From positions 16,988,001 to 17,052,000 of the forward strand of contig NC_003284.9 in NCBI RefSeq assembly GCF_000002985.6: a DNA stretch of 64,000 nucleotides, given 5' to 3'. Below are positions 50,301-63,251 of this stretch, piece by piece. The position numbers and the translations under genes are program-made. How positions within the stretch are numbered: position 1 is the first letter of the stretch; the number at the start of each line of letters is the position of its first letter. This DNA comes from Caenorhabditis elegans (taxonomy: Eukaryota; Nematoda; Chromadorea; Rhabditida; Rhabditidae). Under the pieces are notes generated by a model that saw nothing but the letters and a program-made list of their open reading frames with translations, was not told the origin of the DNA and did no database searches.

Positions 50301-53300
50301 TTTTTGTGAACATTTTTAAGTTCTATGTACCTTCAAACTTTTAATTTTCATAAAAGCTAACATTGCCTGAGAAAACAACTCTAGTGCTTGTGATTTTTTT
50401 TTCAGAATCTGAATACAAAATGGTCTTTAGATATAGATCGAATTTAACATATCGAAAACTTACATGTATTTGAAGAGAAAGGTTGCCAAGTTCCAGATCG
50501 TCGTCTGGAACTAACATCTCGTAATGTTCTATGATCCATTGTGGTTCTGAAAATCATGCTTACAGTTTACATTTACATAAACCATCTCGGTTAAGACTAA
50601 AACATATGATAATGAAGTGACTTGGAGGACACGAACTGGGTGGCAAAGGGAGTGTTGATAACCGAGGCACGAAAACAGTGACGGCGGTTGGGGTTTGAAG
50701 GTCAGTGAACGAAGAAGTCAAAGGCCCTCTCTCGTCTTCCCGCAACACGAAACCGATGAATTCGGAACAACTTTCGCTGTATAAAACACTCTATGCAGTC
50801 AACAAAATTTTACTAATCGTATCAATTAGGGTTCAGCGCGCAACTTCACTTTCTAGCTTTTCGAATTAATGTCAATTTTTGTAGAAGTTGGATCATTGTA
50901 TCAGTTTTTGGTATTTGAAACATTCACTGCTCTAATTTTAGTAGATCATCGGTTTTTTTTCGCGACAAAATTCACGAGGTGCAATAGAAAGTCAGGAAGA
51001 ACTTAAATGAAGAAAAAAAACCAAAACATGTATTTATATTTTGTGAGTACAGTTTTTTCTTGTTACAGAATTTAAACCGAAATATTTCAACTTTTTATGA
51101 GATTTTAAATTTTTTTTTTCAAAAGTCAAAACTTTACCATTAAATGAAAGCAGTTTCTTACTTTACCAGAAAACAAATCTCAAAATCATTTCCATATTTC
51201 CAGAATTGAAGATCACTAAATCAACTTACAAAGCGTTACTAGCGGATTGAGTGGAGTGCACAGGGCGAGGAATGTTAAGTTGAGTGGTTTGAGGTTTGAT
51301 GGTTAAGCTGGAAAATATAGGAGTATGCAACAACGACAATTCACGTTTCCCAAAAAAATAAATAAAAATACCGTTGAACTGTTGCAGGTGCACTACTGTC
51401 TCGAATACGCGGAGTTGTGGAGTTTAACTGAGCTTTCCATTGTTCCAGTCGAGTAGACGGTGTGTGATTGATTTTTATTTTTTCTGAAACATATCATTTT
51501 TTGGATTTGATTTGTATGATAGTCTGTACTTTTTCAAAATTGAAAACTATACAAAAGCCTTTTTTCTTAAAATGTGAAATATTTATATTTCTTCACATGT
51601 GCTCGTTGTTTTTAAGGGTAAGAAGTAAGTAATATTTAGCTTTGACAGTCCCGAATCTTAGATTTTGTACACGTATAGTTCAATCATGCTGCGCATCATT
51701 AATCAGCATGTTTTTAATTTACATTAAAATATGTCAGATTATGTATTTTCTAAAATTTTTTGAAATTACAATTTTTCAAATATAACGGAAATAATTTATA
51801 TTGGTATGAGATTTCATAAGTGAGAAAATTATTAACAAAGCTACTTAAAAACATTTGATTGAACAACTGTTTCAAGTTATTTTACATTAAAATATGTAAA
51901 ATGATAAAATCGGTGAAAATTTTTCAAAAAACTGTATTACAAGACTTTTAGAAAAAAACGCAACTCAACTGAAAAGGTTTTCAAAAAAATTTGAGTTGAC
52001 ATGTAGAAGAAACAAGCTTGAAAGTTTTGAATTCAATTCCAATGCTCCTAGCATGTATTATTTGGCAATAAATTTCAATAAATCGAACATTTTCCCGTAA
52101 GTAATAAATAAAACATCTTCTGGCCATCAATTTGTTGTAAAACAGTAATAAAAGTCGAAATACCTACCCGGAGATGAAGATAAATGTCGTGCCTCTTCGA
52201 TGCCCTCTTTTATGGTGTCTCGTAGCGGGGCGAAGATCTCCTCGATCATGGCTTCAGTCGAAAATCCGTCGCCGACACTCGACGGGCCCGGCTGTAGAGT
52301 GATGTGCTTTGGCGCGGCAACGTAACACCAGTGCGTTGATTTCTTGATGCTCATCTGAAGAAAATTCAAATGAATCGAATTCCAAGAAACATGAGGGGGG
52401 GGGGTTCCTTGGTGTCTGGGTTCAACAATAAGGGTCATAAAATTTATGACTCAATTTGGGTCAACAACACATGTTTATAACAGACGGCTGGATTCAACTG
52501 CTGGACAACCGCTGGTGTGGGGGATTATGATTGTGCACAGGGATTTGTGGGATTGCACTTTTGATTCCAATTTCAAACAAATCATTAGAATATTTTTCTA
52601 TAATCTTGGGTGTACTGTTTGGGAGCATGGTTCAGAGACAAAAACACAAAATTTTGCAGAGGAATTTTTTAAATTTGCAATTCTGTGTTTAAAATCAATG
52701 TTCAGTTCTGAACTCTAAACTGAAAAGTGTTGATCTGGAATATGTTAAGTGATTTTTTTTTTGGTAGTTGGAATTTGATAGATGGCTCGAAATACGGTTT
52801 TTGCGCAGTTTTTACGTATTTAAAGTTGTTTAGATAGTAGAATACAGTTTAAAATTATATTTCTTGGTAGAAAATTGTAGATTTCTTCACCCGTCGTAAT
52901 TTTAAAAACTTTGCATATTGAGATTGATTATGGAACCACCACAAAAATTGCTTTGACAAATTTTCAAGAGATTCTATTACAAAGTCAAAAAGACCGACGA
53001 AAATTAGGTTGTTTTCTTTATTCAATTTTTGAAAATTACCTGTGATTTTTTTATTACCAGGATTCAAAAGCATAGTTTTTAAGAAGTTCTCAGAACTTAT
53101 CTCAGTGAAATTTTTGACTTGGGGGGTTTGTTTTTAAATATTTGTTATTCTTTTTCTATCCTATCCCAAAAAATCATAAATACTTACCGCTGAACTACTT
53201 TTACTCTTGTCCGGCAGCTTAACAGTCTTCTGAATTCGTTCACAAGTGTAAAACCGTGGCTGCGGAAGCACAATGCTCTTGTGCGTTTTTTCTCGACATC

Positions 53301-54933
53301 TGGAAGTTGAGAAAGACCTCCAATCGTCTGAGGATCATTGTGACTTACATTGATTTCCTCTCAATCTTGGTCTCTGCCAGACATTCTGTTGCATTCTTGT
53401 CACGTTTCATGAACAATTTTTGAGTTGTGGCTTTGTCAGGGGTGGCTTTGGATTTTGGTTCGTTGTTGGGCTTTGTGAGCTGGGTTTTGCTGCTAACATC
53501 ACTACTGCTCACTGTGATGCTCTTTTTTTCGTTGGTGGACTCATTTTTGTTTCTGAAAATAATAAATAATTATTGATGCTTGGGAAGCTGAAAAACAACA
53601 AAAAATTAGATTTTTAAAAACTGAAATGCTCCAAAAAAAACAAAATATCACACCCATGACGCATGAGCTGAAAGAAAAAAAAACACAACACAACTGACCG
53701 AGATTTGTCCGACTTTTCTGATTGAGTGACAGCTCGTTGAGGAGTGCTTCGTTCCCGACTTCGTGATCTGCAATTTGTGTTGAAAAATGATTTGGAAGTA
53801 CGAAATTAGTGTTTTTTCTCGAAAAATATTTCCCCACCCCTATTCCTGGAACTTGTTCAATACCCAATAACATTCTGATGTGGGAGAGGTTGTGTAAACT
53901 AGATGAGAGCATCAACAAGTAACACTAGCTATCTGTTCAATGCGAAAGATGAGAAGAATTTGTCATTGAACTCAAAACTAAAAGGGAAACAGAACGAGAA
54001 AAAGTGATTTTTGAAAAGCTATGTGTCAGTATAACATTGTACTTGCGGAAAAGTGTTCAGTTTCATTTTAAAAAAAGTACGAAAGGATCAGGCTACATTT
54101 GAAGCTAAACAGAGTGAAATCAGCAGACTAAAGCTTTGATTATAACCTAATTGAGTTGAAAAAGTGAACAGTACATTTTTCATTCGACCAAACAATTTTG
54201 TAAAGCTTGATATATTGGTAAATATTGAAAACCTATTTTTCTTCAATATCAGTTTTGTAGAAAACAACTCGTGGAAAAAATAACAATTTGGTGGAAAAAG
54301 TTATATTGAATATTTTAATACACTATTTTTGTATCGATTGAGTTTTATGTGACAATTACTGTCAAGAAAAATTATATAACTCAAATATAGAAACTTTGAG
54401 AAAAAAAACCGTTTCTCAAATTCTAAGAAAGCTCACACAATTGTATTTAGAGAATAAATAAAAACGTTATCTGTCTCATATTCACTTGATGAAACACATT
54501 AAGTTTCGCGATGAACACAATTTCTAACAAAATATTGATGAAAAAACCAATTTGGTCCATTATAGCCAAGGACCAAAAAGAATGGCTTGCTGTGATGCGC
54601 AGGAATACCACGAATTCCTGAAGAACGGATTGTCTAAGTAAGTAACTAAGTATTTTCAGATCAAGGCAATGGTCGAAACTTGATTTTAAAAAGTTTGAGT
54701 ACAATGAAATTACCGTGTAAGTTGATACAAAAGGTGTTGTATGAATATAAAAATTGAGTAGTAGAATTCTTACCTATTTCATCGAAAAAACGTAATTAAA
54801 ATTAGTGGGGGTTGGAATATACTAGAACAACACAACGTTTCAATATTTCACGTTGCCAAACACCTGTGTAATTTTTTGAGCAAAACTTACCGCGCTCTAA
54901 AAATGGACAAGGGATTGCGCAGCGTCTGCATGG
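47322..54933 (-). CDS. Fez1/LZTS-family-like coiled-coil protein
   Basis: Sixteen exons on the minus strand, start ATG 54931: 54933-54891, 53767-53699, 53552-53349, 53299-53188, 52354-52168, 51483-51372, 51307-51230, 50546-50464, 50215-50074, 49441-49368, 49312-49227, 49131-49033, 48984-48907, 48864-48682, 47777-47685, 47417-47322; 578 aa, every junction in frame. Residues 1-430 are Ser/Thr/Arg-rich and mostly disordered (RARSRSRERSTPQR near the start). Residues 430-547 are a long coiled coil (DKELELQEIRNTMEQNEE, VYQDKERAWKTELEGL), then LERELDNLHN with a GCPNC pair, and a final helix (DLRREVQDLRQEVANL). The helical part resembles the Fez1 domain of LZTS/ProSAPiP proteins, postsynaptic and cytoskeletal scaffolds in vertebrates. 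A TTCCAG acceptor sits two bases before the ATG. Family assignment is from pattern, not alignment. Confidence 0.8.
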
Positions 54934-54939
54934 CTGGAA

Positions 54940-56110
54940 GTCGGAACAACGCAATGCGTATCTCTACTCGCACAGTCCGAAACTCCACCTTCCAGTCAAA
55001 AAGTCTACGTCAAGCAGTCCGGACAGCTGTCTTCTTCACTCTTTCTCTCTTCATGTAACCAGGCGGACCGCTCTTCTGCGGCTTCTCCCCTCTCCCGCCG
55101 GGAGGAAAAACCTCTCATTTCTCTTTTGATCTCATTATCTTCGCTTTGGTCTTTCCCCTTGTGCTGTGCACAATGATGACACGTGTTTTTTTTTCGCTTC
55201 ATTTTCCTCCACTCATCCAAGTTTCTTCTCTCTTTTCCTCTCCAAAAACTCGAGTCACTTTCCAATTTATGTGATGAGTAAAATGAAGACAGACTTGAGG
55301 GTGGAGACTGCTCAGAGTGTGGTTTGGAAAATAAATGGCTGAGGTAGGTCCGGTGGTGCCAAGCTCTAAGCTTTCATCTCATATCTATTCCCTCAAACTA
55401 CCGGGTTAATGGTTTGGTTCCCAAATCGTTATTTTCTCAACATTTCGATGAATAATTCGTATTTGTTTAGAAACTTTGCGTGATATATTATTTGAAATTT
55501 ACAAATGTACGTGTATACATACATACCACTTTGAAATAGTTTAAAACTTTCTCAAACTAATAGAATTCAAATACAAATTTGTCGTTCACTGATTAGTTGA
55601 ATAGCTTAAAAAACTTGTGACTTTCTCTTTACATTTATTTGTATTTACGAATAAATTATTCGCCTGTATAGTATCAAATAATAAGGGACTTTGGCAAAAT
55701 TTGCGTTGTGCCAAAGTATAATCCAAATTTGATCCAAAACTCTTGCCTTACTTTGACCCGAATTTAAAAAAACACAACTTACAATTGTTAAGTGTGAGCC
55801 AAACTTGGATAGAACTTGAACGCATCCCAAACCAAACCTTACTAAAGTTAATATTTTTAGCCAAACTTGGACAAGAAGCTTGAGACAAATGCCGAAATAA
55901 ATTCTAGCGCGATCAAGTTTTCCATATAAATTAAAATTATTCTGAGTTATCTTCAAAGTGAGTTTAAAAAAATCTAGATATTGCTGTAAAATAAACATGA
56001 ACATAAAGAGACTTATAGAAAAAATATATACATATCAAATTATTGCTGAGATCCCAAAGCAAATGAGTATACAGTTTAAAAAGTTGCCAAATTTTTAATC
56101 ACAGTCAAAC
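54940..56110. promoter_or_regulatory. Intergenic region, probable promoter of the LZTS-like gene
   Basis: Contains a GC-richer block (54950-55260) directly upstream of the LZTS-like start, then AT-rich DNA including ATACATACATAC near 55516. No gene is supported. Confidence 0.45.
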
Positions 56111-56114
56111 TGCA

Positions 56115-57303
56115 TCACATAGTGTTTTCTAAAGACAACTCGTCGTCAGCATTAAATGCACGGTCCGAGTTGAAAAATTGGTTGTAGAAGTTGATGACAA
56201 ATGGAAACTCGTACAACTTTGCAACTTCAAAAAGGTCCTCTTTAAGTTGGTCTGAAAGTTGAACATGTGGCAAAATGGAGATAACGGTTTGAAAAGAAAA
56301 ACTATAATTTGAAGTTCGAAATTGATTAAAATAACGTAAAAAGGTTATGTTGCTTTTTCTTGTATTATAGTTTTCCTAAAAAATTATTTTTGCTGTGCTG
56401 AAAAATATCTTCACTGTTTCAACTCACAATTACACCAGAACTTATGATGACATATATCAATCATAGTCACAAAAGCCTCATCTCTCGACTCTGTTAGCAC
56501 GAGATCGTCATGCCTGGAGTTCTTATCCGCATTCTCTAAAATTGTCCGGAAGAATCCTGACATTGACATCAGGTACTGAAAAACCAAACTTTACATTAAA
56601 AATTATAATTCAGTGAATCTTACATCTTTGTTCACTAAAATCTTGTATCTTCCAACTGTAATAGTCAAGTTGACAGTTGTAACATGCCGCAGGTCACTTG
56701 TTCCATGATAACTGCAATCTCCGAAACTTCGCTCAACATTCTCTAAATGGCGAAATCCCACCACTTTCGCACAACATCTTACTGATTCATCTTCATATGT
56801 CAAGTCCACAACATCATCCCATTTCATGAAAGTCGGGAGATAAAGCCTATCATTGTCAAACTGATGGTGTTTGAGATTGAACTTTCTGTTCATGACAGTC
56901 ACTTCGGTGGAGTACTCGCAAGATGTTCCACGGGGAAGGCATTGATTGTATTTGATTTCAATACCGAGGTAATCAACATTGTTGAAATTCAGTTTGGCAA
57001 CAGCTAGAGTTCTGAAAATAAAATTATAGCATAAAAATTAGTTTGATTTGAGGTTAAAAAAAAACTTTTTTAGAGTTGCAAAATGCACGGACGGTAAAGA
57101 CTCCGATATAGTATAAGTCAAGCTAAAAAACTCTTTTTTGAATGATTGGAGGTAACCTTATTTAATTATTTACTTTAGTTTATTTAGGCTTAGATATTCA
57201 TAGTCAGTCTGAAAATATATATTCTACGCAATTAAAAAAAATTATTTTCTCAATTAAAAAAATGTCAAGAAACTTACATGTCAAATTCCTGTGGTCCAAT
57301 CAT
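56115..57303 (-). CDS. Small divergent MATH-BTB-like protein
   Basis: Four exons on the minus strand: 57303-57278, 57011-56624, 56575-56428, 56251-56115; 232 aa, in frame throughout. The first 135 residues look like the beta-rich MATH-type region of worm MATH-BTB proteins (ATG MIGPQEFDI, then YLGIEIKYNQCLPRGTSCEY and CCAKVVGFRHLENV). The second half fits a BTB fold: VGRYKILVNKDYLMSMSGFF, then a short helix set and LFEVAKLYEFPFVINFYNQF. In worms such proteins often act as substrate adaptors for CUL-3 ubiquitin ligases. The MATH match is weak and the protein is shorter than usual (about 300), so an orphan BTB-only protein is an alternative. Confidence 0.65.
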
Positions 57304-58249
57304 TTTTGGAGTGGATGTTGTTGCAAAATTGCGGATTGGTGATGCCAATATTTGAGGAAACCCAAGCAAAAATCAAATGGAGAACAAGAATAGTTTAATT
57401 GAAAAAGAGCTGTGCGCGGGGTGCATTCAAGTTGCTCTTTTTCTGACAACCAGCGTTTGATTCACGGGTATAATTTCCTCGGAAAAAGAGCCACGATGTC
57501 CTATTGATTTGGAAGTGACGCGATGGATTTGCTATTTTTGACTAGTTGAACGGAAATACACAATACATTTCCCCCATTTTTTGTCTTCGAAGGCGGAGAG
57601 AAGCGTAAAATAAATTGAAAAAGTCAGTAGTCATAGTGAAAAGAGAACACCGTGATTTATGTGACAAGTTGGTTGGTAGGTTTGGCAAAAAAATATTTCT
57701 GATTTATTTTTAGATTTCTATATAATTTTTTACAGAAAAAACACAAAGGAGGGGTTGAATGAGTTATGGGTTTTAGTATTTTTCGGCGAAAAAATCCCAT
57801 AACTATATGGACTTATCATGAATTGTACATTTGGAAACACAAAGAAGTGGTGGAAAAAGTTTTATAACTCATCAATTATAGAATTTATAGCATGTTGATT
57901 TAATGTTGCTGTACAATGGTTATGTAAATTCAGGTATCCGAGCTCAAAAATGCATACATACCTAGTTTACCAAGCGGAAGCCGACGTCTTCTTTGGATGG
58001 ATAAAAGAATTACTATTGTGCTCAATGAAAAGGGGTGAACATAATTGGAAACTTCTAAAGCAGGACTTCAATCGGGTCACATCTTGCCCACAACTAACAA
58101 ATATAAACCACATCGTTCTTATTTTATTACGAATAGCAATTTTTAAACAATTTTGTTTTTTTTTATACTTCAAAGTATTAAAGTTTGGTAAAAACCACTT
58201 TGTTGTATTTAGAAAACCGCCTGCTTGGAAACTTAAAGTATGAACAAAT
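57304..58249. promoter_or_regulatory. Promoter region of the MATH-BTB-like gene / 3' flank of the cyclase gene
   Basis: About 950 bases between the start of one minus-strand gene and the end of the next. No exon is supported. The spacing is far larger than the 100-300 bases of worm operons. Confidence 0.5.
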
Positions 58250-58255
58250 TATTTA
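58250..58255 (-). terminator. Poly(A) signal of the guanylyl cyclase gene
   Basis: AATAAA on the minus strand 34 bases beyond the TGA stop ending at 58289. Confidence 0.6.
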
Positions 58256-58288
58256 TTAACTGGTGTGAGATCATTTTAACCTTAGAGA

Positions 58289-61200
58289 TCAACGGACTCC
58301 CTTGTTGAACTTGTGAATGAGATGTTCCAGATGTGGGAACTTCTCCTGGTGAGCCACCAATCTTGCGAGTCGCGCATCCTTCGAGTAGTCATTCATCCAG
58401 TAGGTCATCACTTCCAACTTATTCTTTAGCACAATCTTTTCGCGTTGCTCAGTCACATATCCACCACACTTCAAGATCAGTTCGTAGGCGTCGCTTGAGA
58501 TTTGGATTCGCATTGCTAAAAATTGCCAGTGTCTTTGTTATACACATACATATGTTTCTAATCACTCACGCTCTCCACTACTTTCCATCATATTCGCAAT
58601 GATTACAGTGTCACCGAACAAGCAGTAACGTGGCATACGAATTCCTACAACACCGGTGACAACAGGCCCAGTGTGGTTACCAATTCTCAAACGGAGCTTC
58701 TCATCAGGGCAGTGACTCACAGTGAATGTCTGAAAAGGTTCAGATATTCAGAATTTTTAGAATTTTTATATTCTCTCTGACGAACCTTTATACTATCCAA
58801 AAGTTCCAAACTAGCAGACGCAACCTCTCCTGCATGAAGATAGCTGTTAACTTCCGGAAGACCAGATACAAACATGTAAGCATCACCGATGGTTTCAACC
58901 TACAAATCTCTCAGATATTATAACTCTCCAATACTTTTTTCCATACCTTGTAACAATCAAACTTGTCGATGATGGTATCAAAGTTAGTGTACAGGTTGTT
59001 GAGCATGTTGACAACTTGCAATGGTGTACTCTTGCTGCTCAACGCAGTGAAGCCCACAATGTCCGAAAAGTAGATGGAAACACTATCATAAAATTCAGCA
59101 TCCACGGGTTGACCATTCTTCAGACTGTTTGCAACTGATTTTGGAAGAAGTTGGAGAAGGAGACTTTCATTTCGTTTTCTCTCATCTTCAAGTTGTTCTG
59201 TTCTTTCTTTGATGACATCTTCCAAATTATTACGGTAGCGGTCCAGTAGGTTCATGATGTTATCAGCAATATTTCCTTTCCTGGAAGATGAAAATAACAC
59301 TGATGAGTGGTTCTTTGAAACAAAAAGTTTATACTCAAAACGTTTTCAAAGAAAAAAAAACTTACAATCCTTTGCTCAACGGCTTCAACAGCTCACGAAC
59401 TTTCTTGATTGATGGCCGACTGGCTGGATCTTCTACCCAACACTTTTCCACAACAGAAGCCAAAGGATAGGGAGCTTTGGTGATTAGGTGAATATCAGGT
59501 CTGGTTAAAGCTCCTCCATCAGGAAACTTCAACTGTTCGATAATTTCTGAAAAGTTTTAGTTTTGAAGTATTTTGAAAACTTTTCACTAACCATCAGAAT
59601 CCAATAAATCATCTCCAAATGGACCCTGTCTTCCGTAAATTTCATACAATACGATGGCCAATGAGTAGATATCCGCTTTAGCCAACTCCAACTTTGACAA
59701 ATCATGTTTGACTGCGTAACGACGTATGATTTCCGGTGCGAACCATAGCAAGTCTGAATAAATTGAATTTGAAAGTATTCACAAAGTACAGTGCTGGCCA
59801 AAATGATATCCACTCTTAGTTTTTTGATGATTTCGTTATTTTTTCCGATGAGTGTAACTTAAAAACTAAAAATGCTATCAACAAATTTTCAACTGGGAAA
59901 GTATAGCCCGTGATCAGGTGTATTTCTTTTTACATGTTTGAAAAAATCAATAAAATCATGGCAAGAAATAAAGCGGCCGACATCTCGTGAGTCCATTTTT
60001 GATGATGGTTACGAAAACGACTGTAACTCAAGAGCTATATTTTTAATGGAAGGTTTGTGAAAGTCTATCATAAACAGTGGATAATTTTTTCTGAATTTTA
60101 TTTTTTGGTTAGTATATAGTTCAAATATCATAACTACATTAGTTCTTCACAAAACTGATCAAAAAAAATTTTCAATCCAAGAATCCTGATTTTTGAATAT
60201 GCCGTCTAAACAGTGTCTTGTGAGGCACTAGTCTCAGCTCGCATATTTTTTTAAATCGAGGTTTCAGGATAAAGTTAATATGTGCAAACAGTCAAAAAAT
60301 ATATATAAACACCGTATTACTTTCACAAACCTTCCATTAAAAATATAGCTCTTGAGTTACAGTCGTTTTAGTAACCATCATCAAAAATGGACTCACGAGA
60401 TGTCGGCCGCTTTATTACTTGTCACGATTTTATTGATTTTTCAAACATGTAAAAACATATTTACCTGATCACGGGCTATACATTACCAGTTGAAAATTTT
60501 TTGATAGGATTTTTAGTTTTTGAGTTATACTTATTGGAAAAAATAACTAAATCATAAAAAACTAAAAGTGGATATCTTTTTGGCCAGCACTGTATATATA
60601 GTATATTATATCTTACCATCCGGCTTAGACTCTGGCTCTTCAACACGTATCTGCTCCATTCCGTAGTTGCTCAGCTTAATTCTCCAATATGCGTCAACAA
60701 TACAATTCGAGCTTTTCAAGTTCCCATGGTATCCAATTTTTGAGCCTTCGTGGAGGAACTGAAGACCTTTAACGACATCCTCGACGAATGACACTTTGAA
60801 CATTCTATCCAGGCGGAGGTCGTCATTTCGGAGTAGATCCTGAATGTTTATAGGTTCCGAGATTTTGAACTTTGATTTGTGTCGATTCTCTTGTCAAGTT
60901 GTCATTGGTTGAAAATTAAACGCGTGGAAAGGATTATTAAATCAGTTGTTTGATCTCAGAAAACGCATCACTAAAAATCCCTACCATCAAACTTTTCCTT
61001 GGGCCATACGAATGTATTGTGAAGATGAGGTCACTTTCATTGATGAGTCCAAAGAATCGGTTCAAGTTCTCATGTGTCTCATTCATCAACTAAAATGAAC
61101 ATATATGAACAAACAAAAATGTATGATGATGTCAAATATGATATCACTTGTCATACCAAATCAATTTCCTGTTTCATCTCCCTCGTCAACTTCAGTTGAG

Positions 61201-63251
61201 TCTTGTTGATCTTACGAACAGTGACCAACGTATTCTCATATTTTGCCAGATGCCAATCGACAATTTCCAGCCACTCATCACGGTTCGCAGCTGGTCCCTT
61301 ATCGCTTCGCTGCATTTGGTTCCTTCTTATCGCTGCTTTTCTGATGCCATTTGTGTAAAAGTTCATCGTCGCGCCGCCAACTGGACCAGAATCTTCATAT
61401 TGTGACTGAAGGACACTTTTTTTGTAAAAGATAAAAGTCAAGAACAGCAAGAAGATCATTAATCACTCACTCTCATACTCATCGCACTTTGAATCATGCT
61501 TCCTCCTCTGCTAGATCCGAATTTCGTCATGTCAACCAGTTGAACATGTTTTCGGTGTACCAAAAAGTACGACGACTCGAGTCGCCGTTCATAAGCAATC
61601 CATCTGAAATTGGAAAGCTCACTGACATATTATGTGTGATCATAGTAGTTTATGGCATAGATGTAGCAAATACAACTTAGAAAAAATTAGAGCGACTGAC
61701 ATCTTGCAGGTTCATTTCTGACAATCAATCTAGAAACGTGTATAACTTGAGAACAACCCTCTTTTTCAAATACAGATTTTTCGAAAAATCAAAAAAGGAA
61801 CTTGGCTCGGACTCCGCTGAGAAAAGCAACCATATTCGGCTAAAAACCATACACATTACCGAACATTTTTACTACTTTCCAACATATATTTTTAAAAACA
61901 CGAACCTTGCAATATATGCAATCACGCCGACTAGTATCAGAATTGCAACCACACAAACCGCAATGACGATGATCTCGAGTTCTGACAGGTTACCTGTTCA
62001 ACAATGGATTTCGTTACGGTGCCGATCAGCTGCTAGTCAGCTAGTCTACTCTAACTACGGCATGCATTCAACGAAACTTACGAATTCCCGCGGGGCACAG
62101 CTCATTGTTGAATCCACATTCGGGCTTCGACTGGGGAAGCTCGCCATTGAAGATTCCAAGTTGTGTTAGATTCTTCCAAATTATCGACTTAAATTTAATT
62201 TTTTTTTGCTGAGTATAAACTATTCATTTAAAGTTACATAATTTCCTTTTCCATCCGGAAGCATTCTGGCAGCCAGAGTTGCCCATTCAGGCAAAGGGAT
62301 GGGTCCATTTGAGCTGGAAGCTTGTTGTGGAGCCCATAGAATGTACTCTCGTTGGGAAACTCCATTGGTGTTGAACTTTGTAACATATCCAAGTAGGGCT
62401 GAATAATTATATTTGAAAGTTAAGGTATGTAAGGGGTCTATAGCTGAGAAATATGTATTGTGGACAAAGCACCCAGATGGTGCACTGCAATCTAAATTTT
62501 TTAGAAATTGACAAATTCTTCGAGAACGAATGAGACTGAGTGGCTGTATAATTTAAGAATTCATAGAGCGTATGACGAAATGTTTTTTGTATATTTGTTT
62601 TATGTTTGTTTCTTTTTTTTGAAGAAACGTTTCGAAAATTTGTGCGAAAGCTCTAAAACTGCCACTTTTTATGAAAATTTTCCGAATTCAAAGTAATCTC
62701 TTTAACTATAATAGAAACGTAATCACATGTAACTCCTCTTCCCGACATTGTCTGGACTAATGATTCCGGATCTCTCAGTAGTGATGCTCCGTGAACTTTT
62801 ACAGTTTCCGAAAGTAACCTTCCCAAGTCATATGCATCAACTATTGATGGGCTCTCGGAATACCAATACGCGTCATCCGACCACTGAAATATATAAATAA
62901 ACATTAATTTCCGACTCTGGCTCCATGTGATTGCTTCTTCTTTTTTTAAAATCCCTTTAATTTCCGGTCAGTAGTGCTGACTCAGCACCCACCGGATCAT
63001 TGTTGGCGATTCCCTTTGCTTTTGTATTGCACATCGGAGGGCAGAAGGTCTTTGACGCGTCTCCGTCCACTCGTTTTTGGAATGAAGTCCATTCGTCACT
63101 GAAGTCTAAAAGCCAAACAATTAATTCAAAAGGCAATATGATATCACTAGCCTTTGGTATAATGTGGAACGTCTGTGAAGTACATAAATGATCGGTAATA
63201 CTGACGAATGTCGGCATCGGATATACCGTAGTCGATTGTCTTGAAAATCAT
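58289..63251 (-). CDS. gcy-11: Receptor-type guanylyl cyclase, 3' part (5' end outside window)
   Basis: Single-pass receptor cyclase for cGMP signalling, typical of worm sensory neurons. Exons: 63239-63148 (ATG possible at 63251), 63098-62993, 62883-62727, 62398-62238, 62187-62082, 61981-61906, 61603-61471, 61405-61157, 61089-60985, 60839-60617, 59753-59592, 59546-59366, 59280-58947, 58899-58786, 58729-58570, 58515-58289; 861 residues visible, frame intact. Layout: end of the ligand-binding ectodomain with [10 protein letters not shown], membrane helix about 208-233, pseudokinase about 250-540 ([15 protein letters not shown]), dimerisation helix, cyclase domain about 650-845. Metal-site motifs SDIVGFT and GDAYM and guanine-selecting Glu and Cys ([17 protein letters not shown]) are kept, but the usual VNTASRMES is VIIANMMES. 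About 250 N-terminal residues and the signal peptide are missing. The symbol rests on recalled map position and is less certain than the family. Confidence 0.9.
59787..60594. mobile_element. Tc1-related foldback element in a cyclase intron
   Basis: 804 bp (59789-60592) flanked by TA duplications. Terminal inverted repeats are about 275 bp each (59789 to about 60068; about 60318-60592) and roughly 90 percent alike. They begin CAGTGCTGGCCAAAA(A/T)GATA, followed by TCCAC, which matches the Tc1 terminus I know. The 250-bp centre has no transposase frame, so it is non-autonomous and would need Tc1-type transposase in trans. It lies in the intron between exons 60839-60617 and 59753-59592. Confidence 0.93.

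Noticed and set aside
57950..58243. 97-codon plus-strand frame between the MATH-BTB-like and cyclase genes
   Set aside because: AT-rich, no recognisable domain, no promoter or splice context, overlaps the cyclase poly(A) region.
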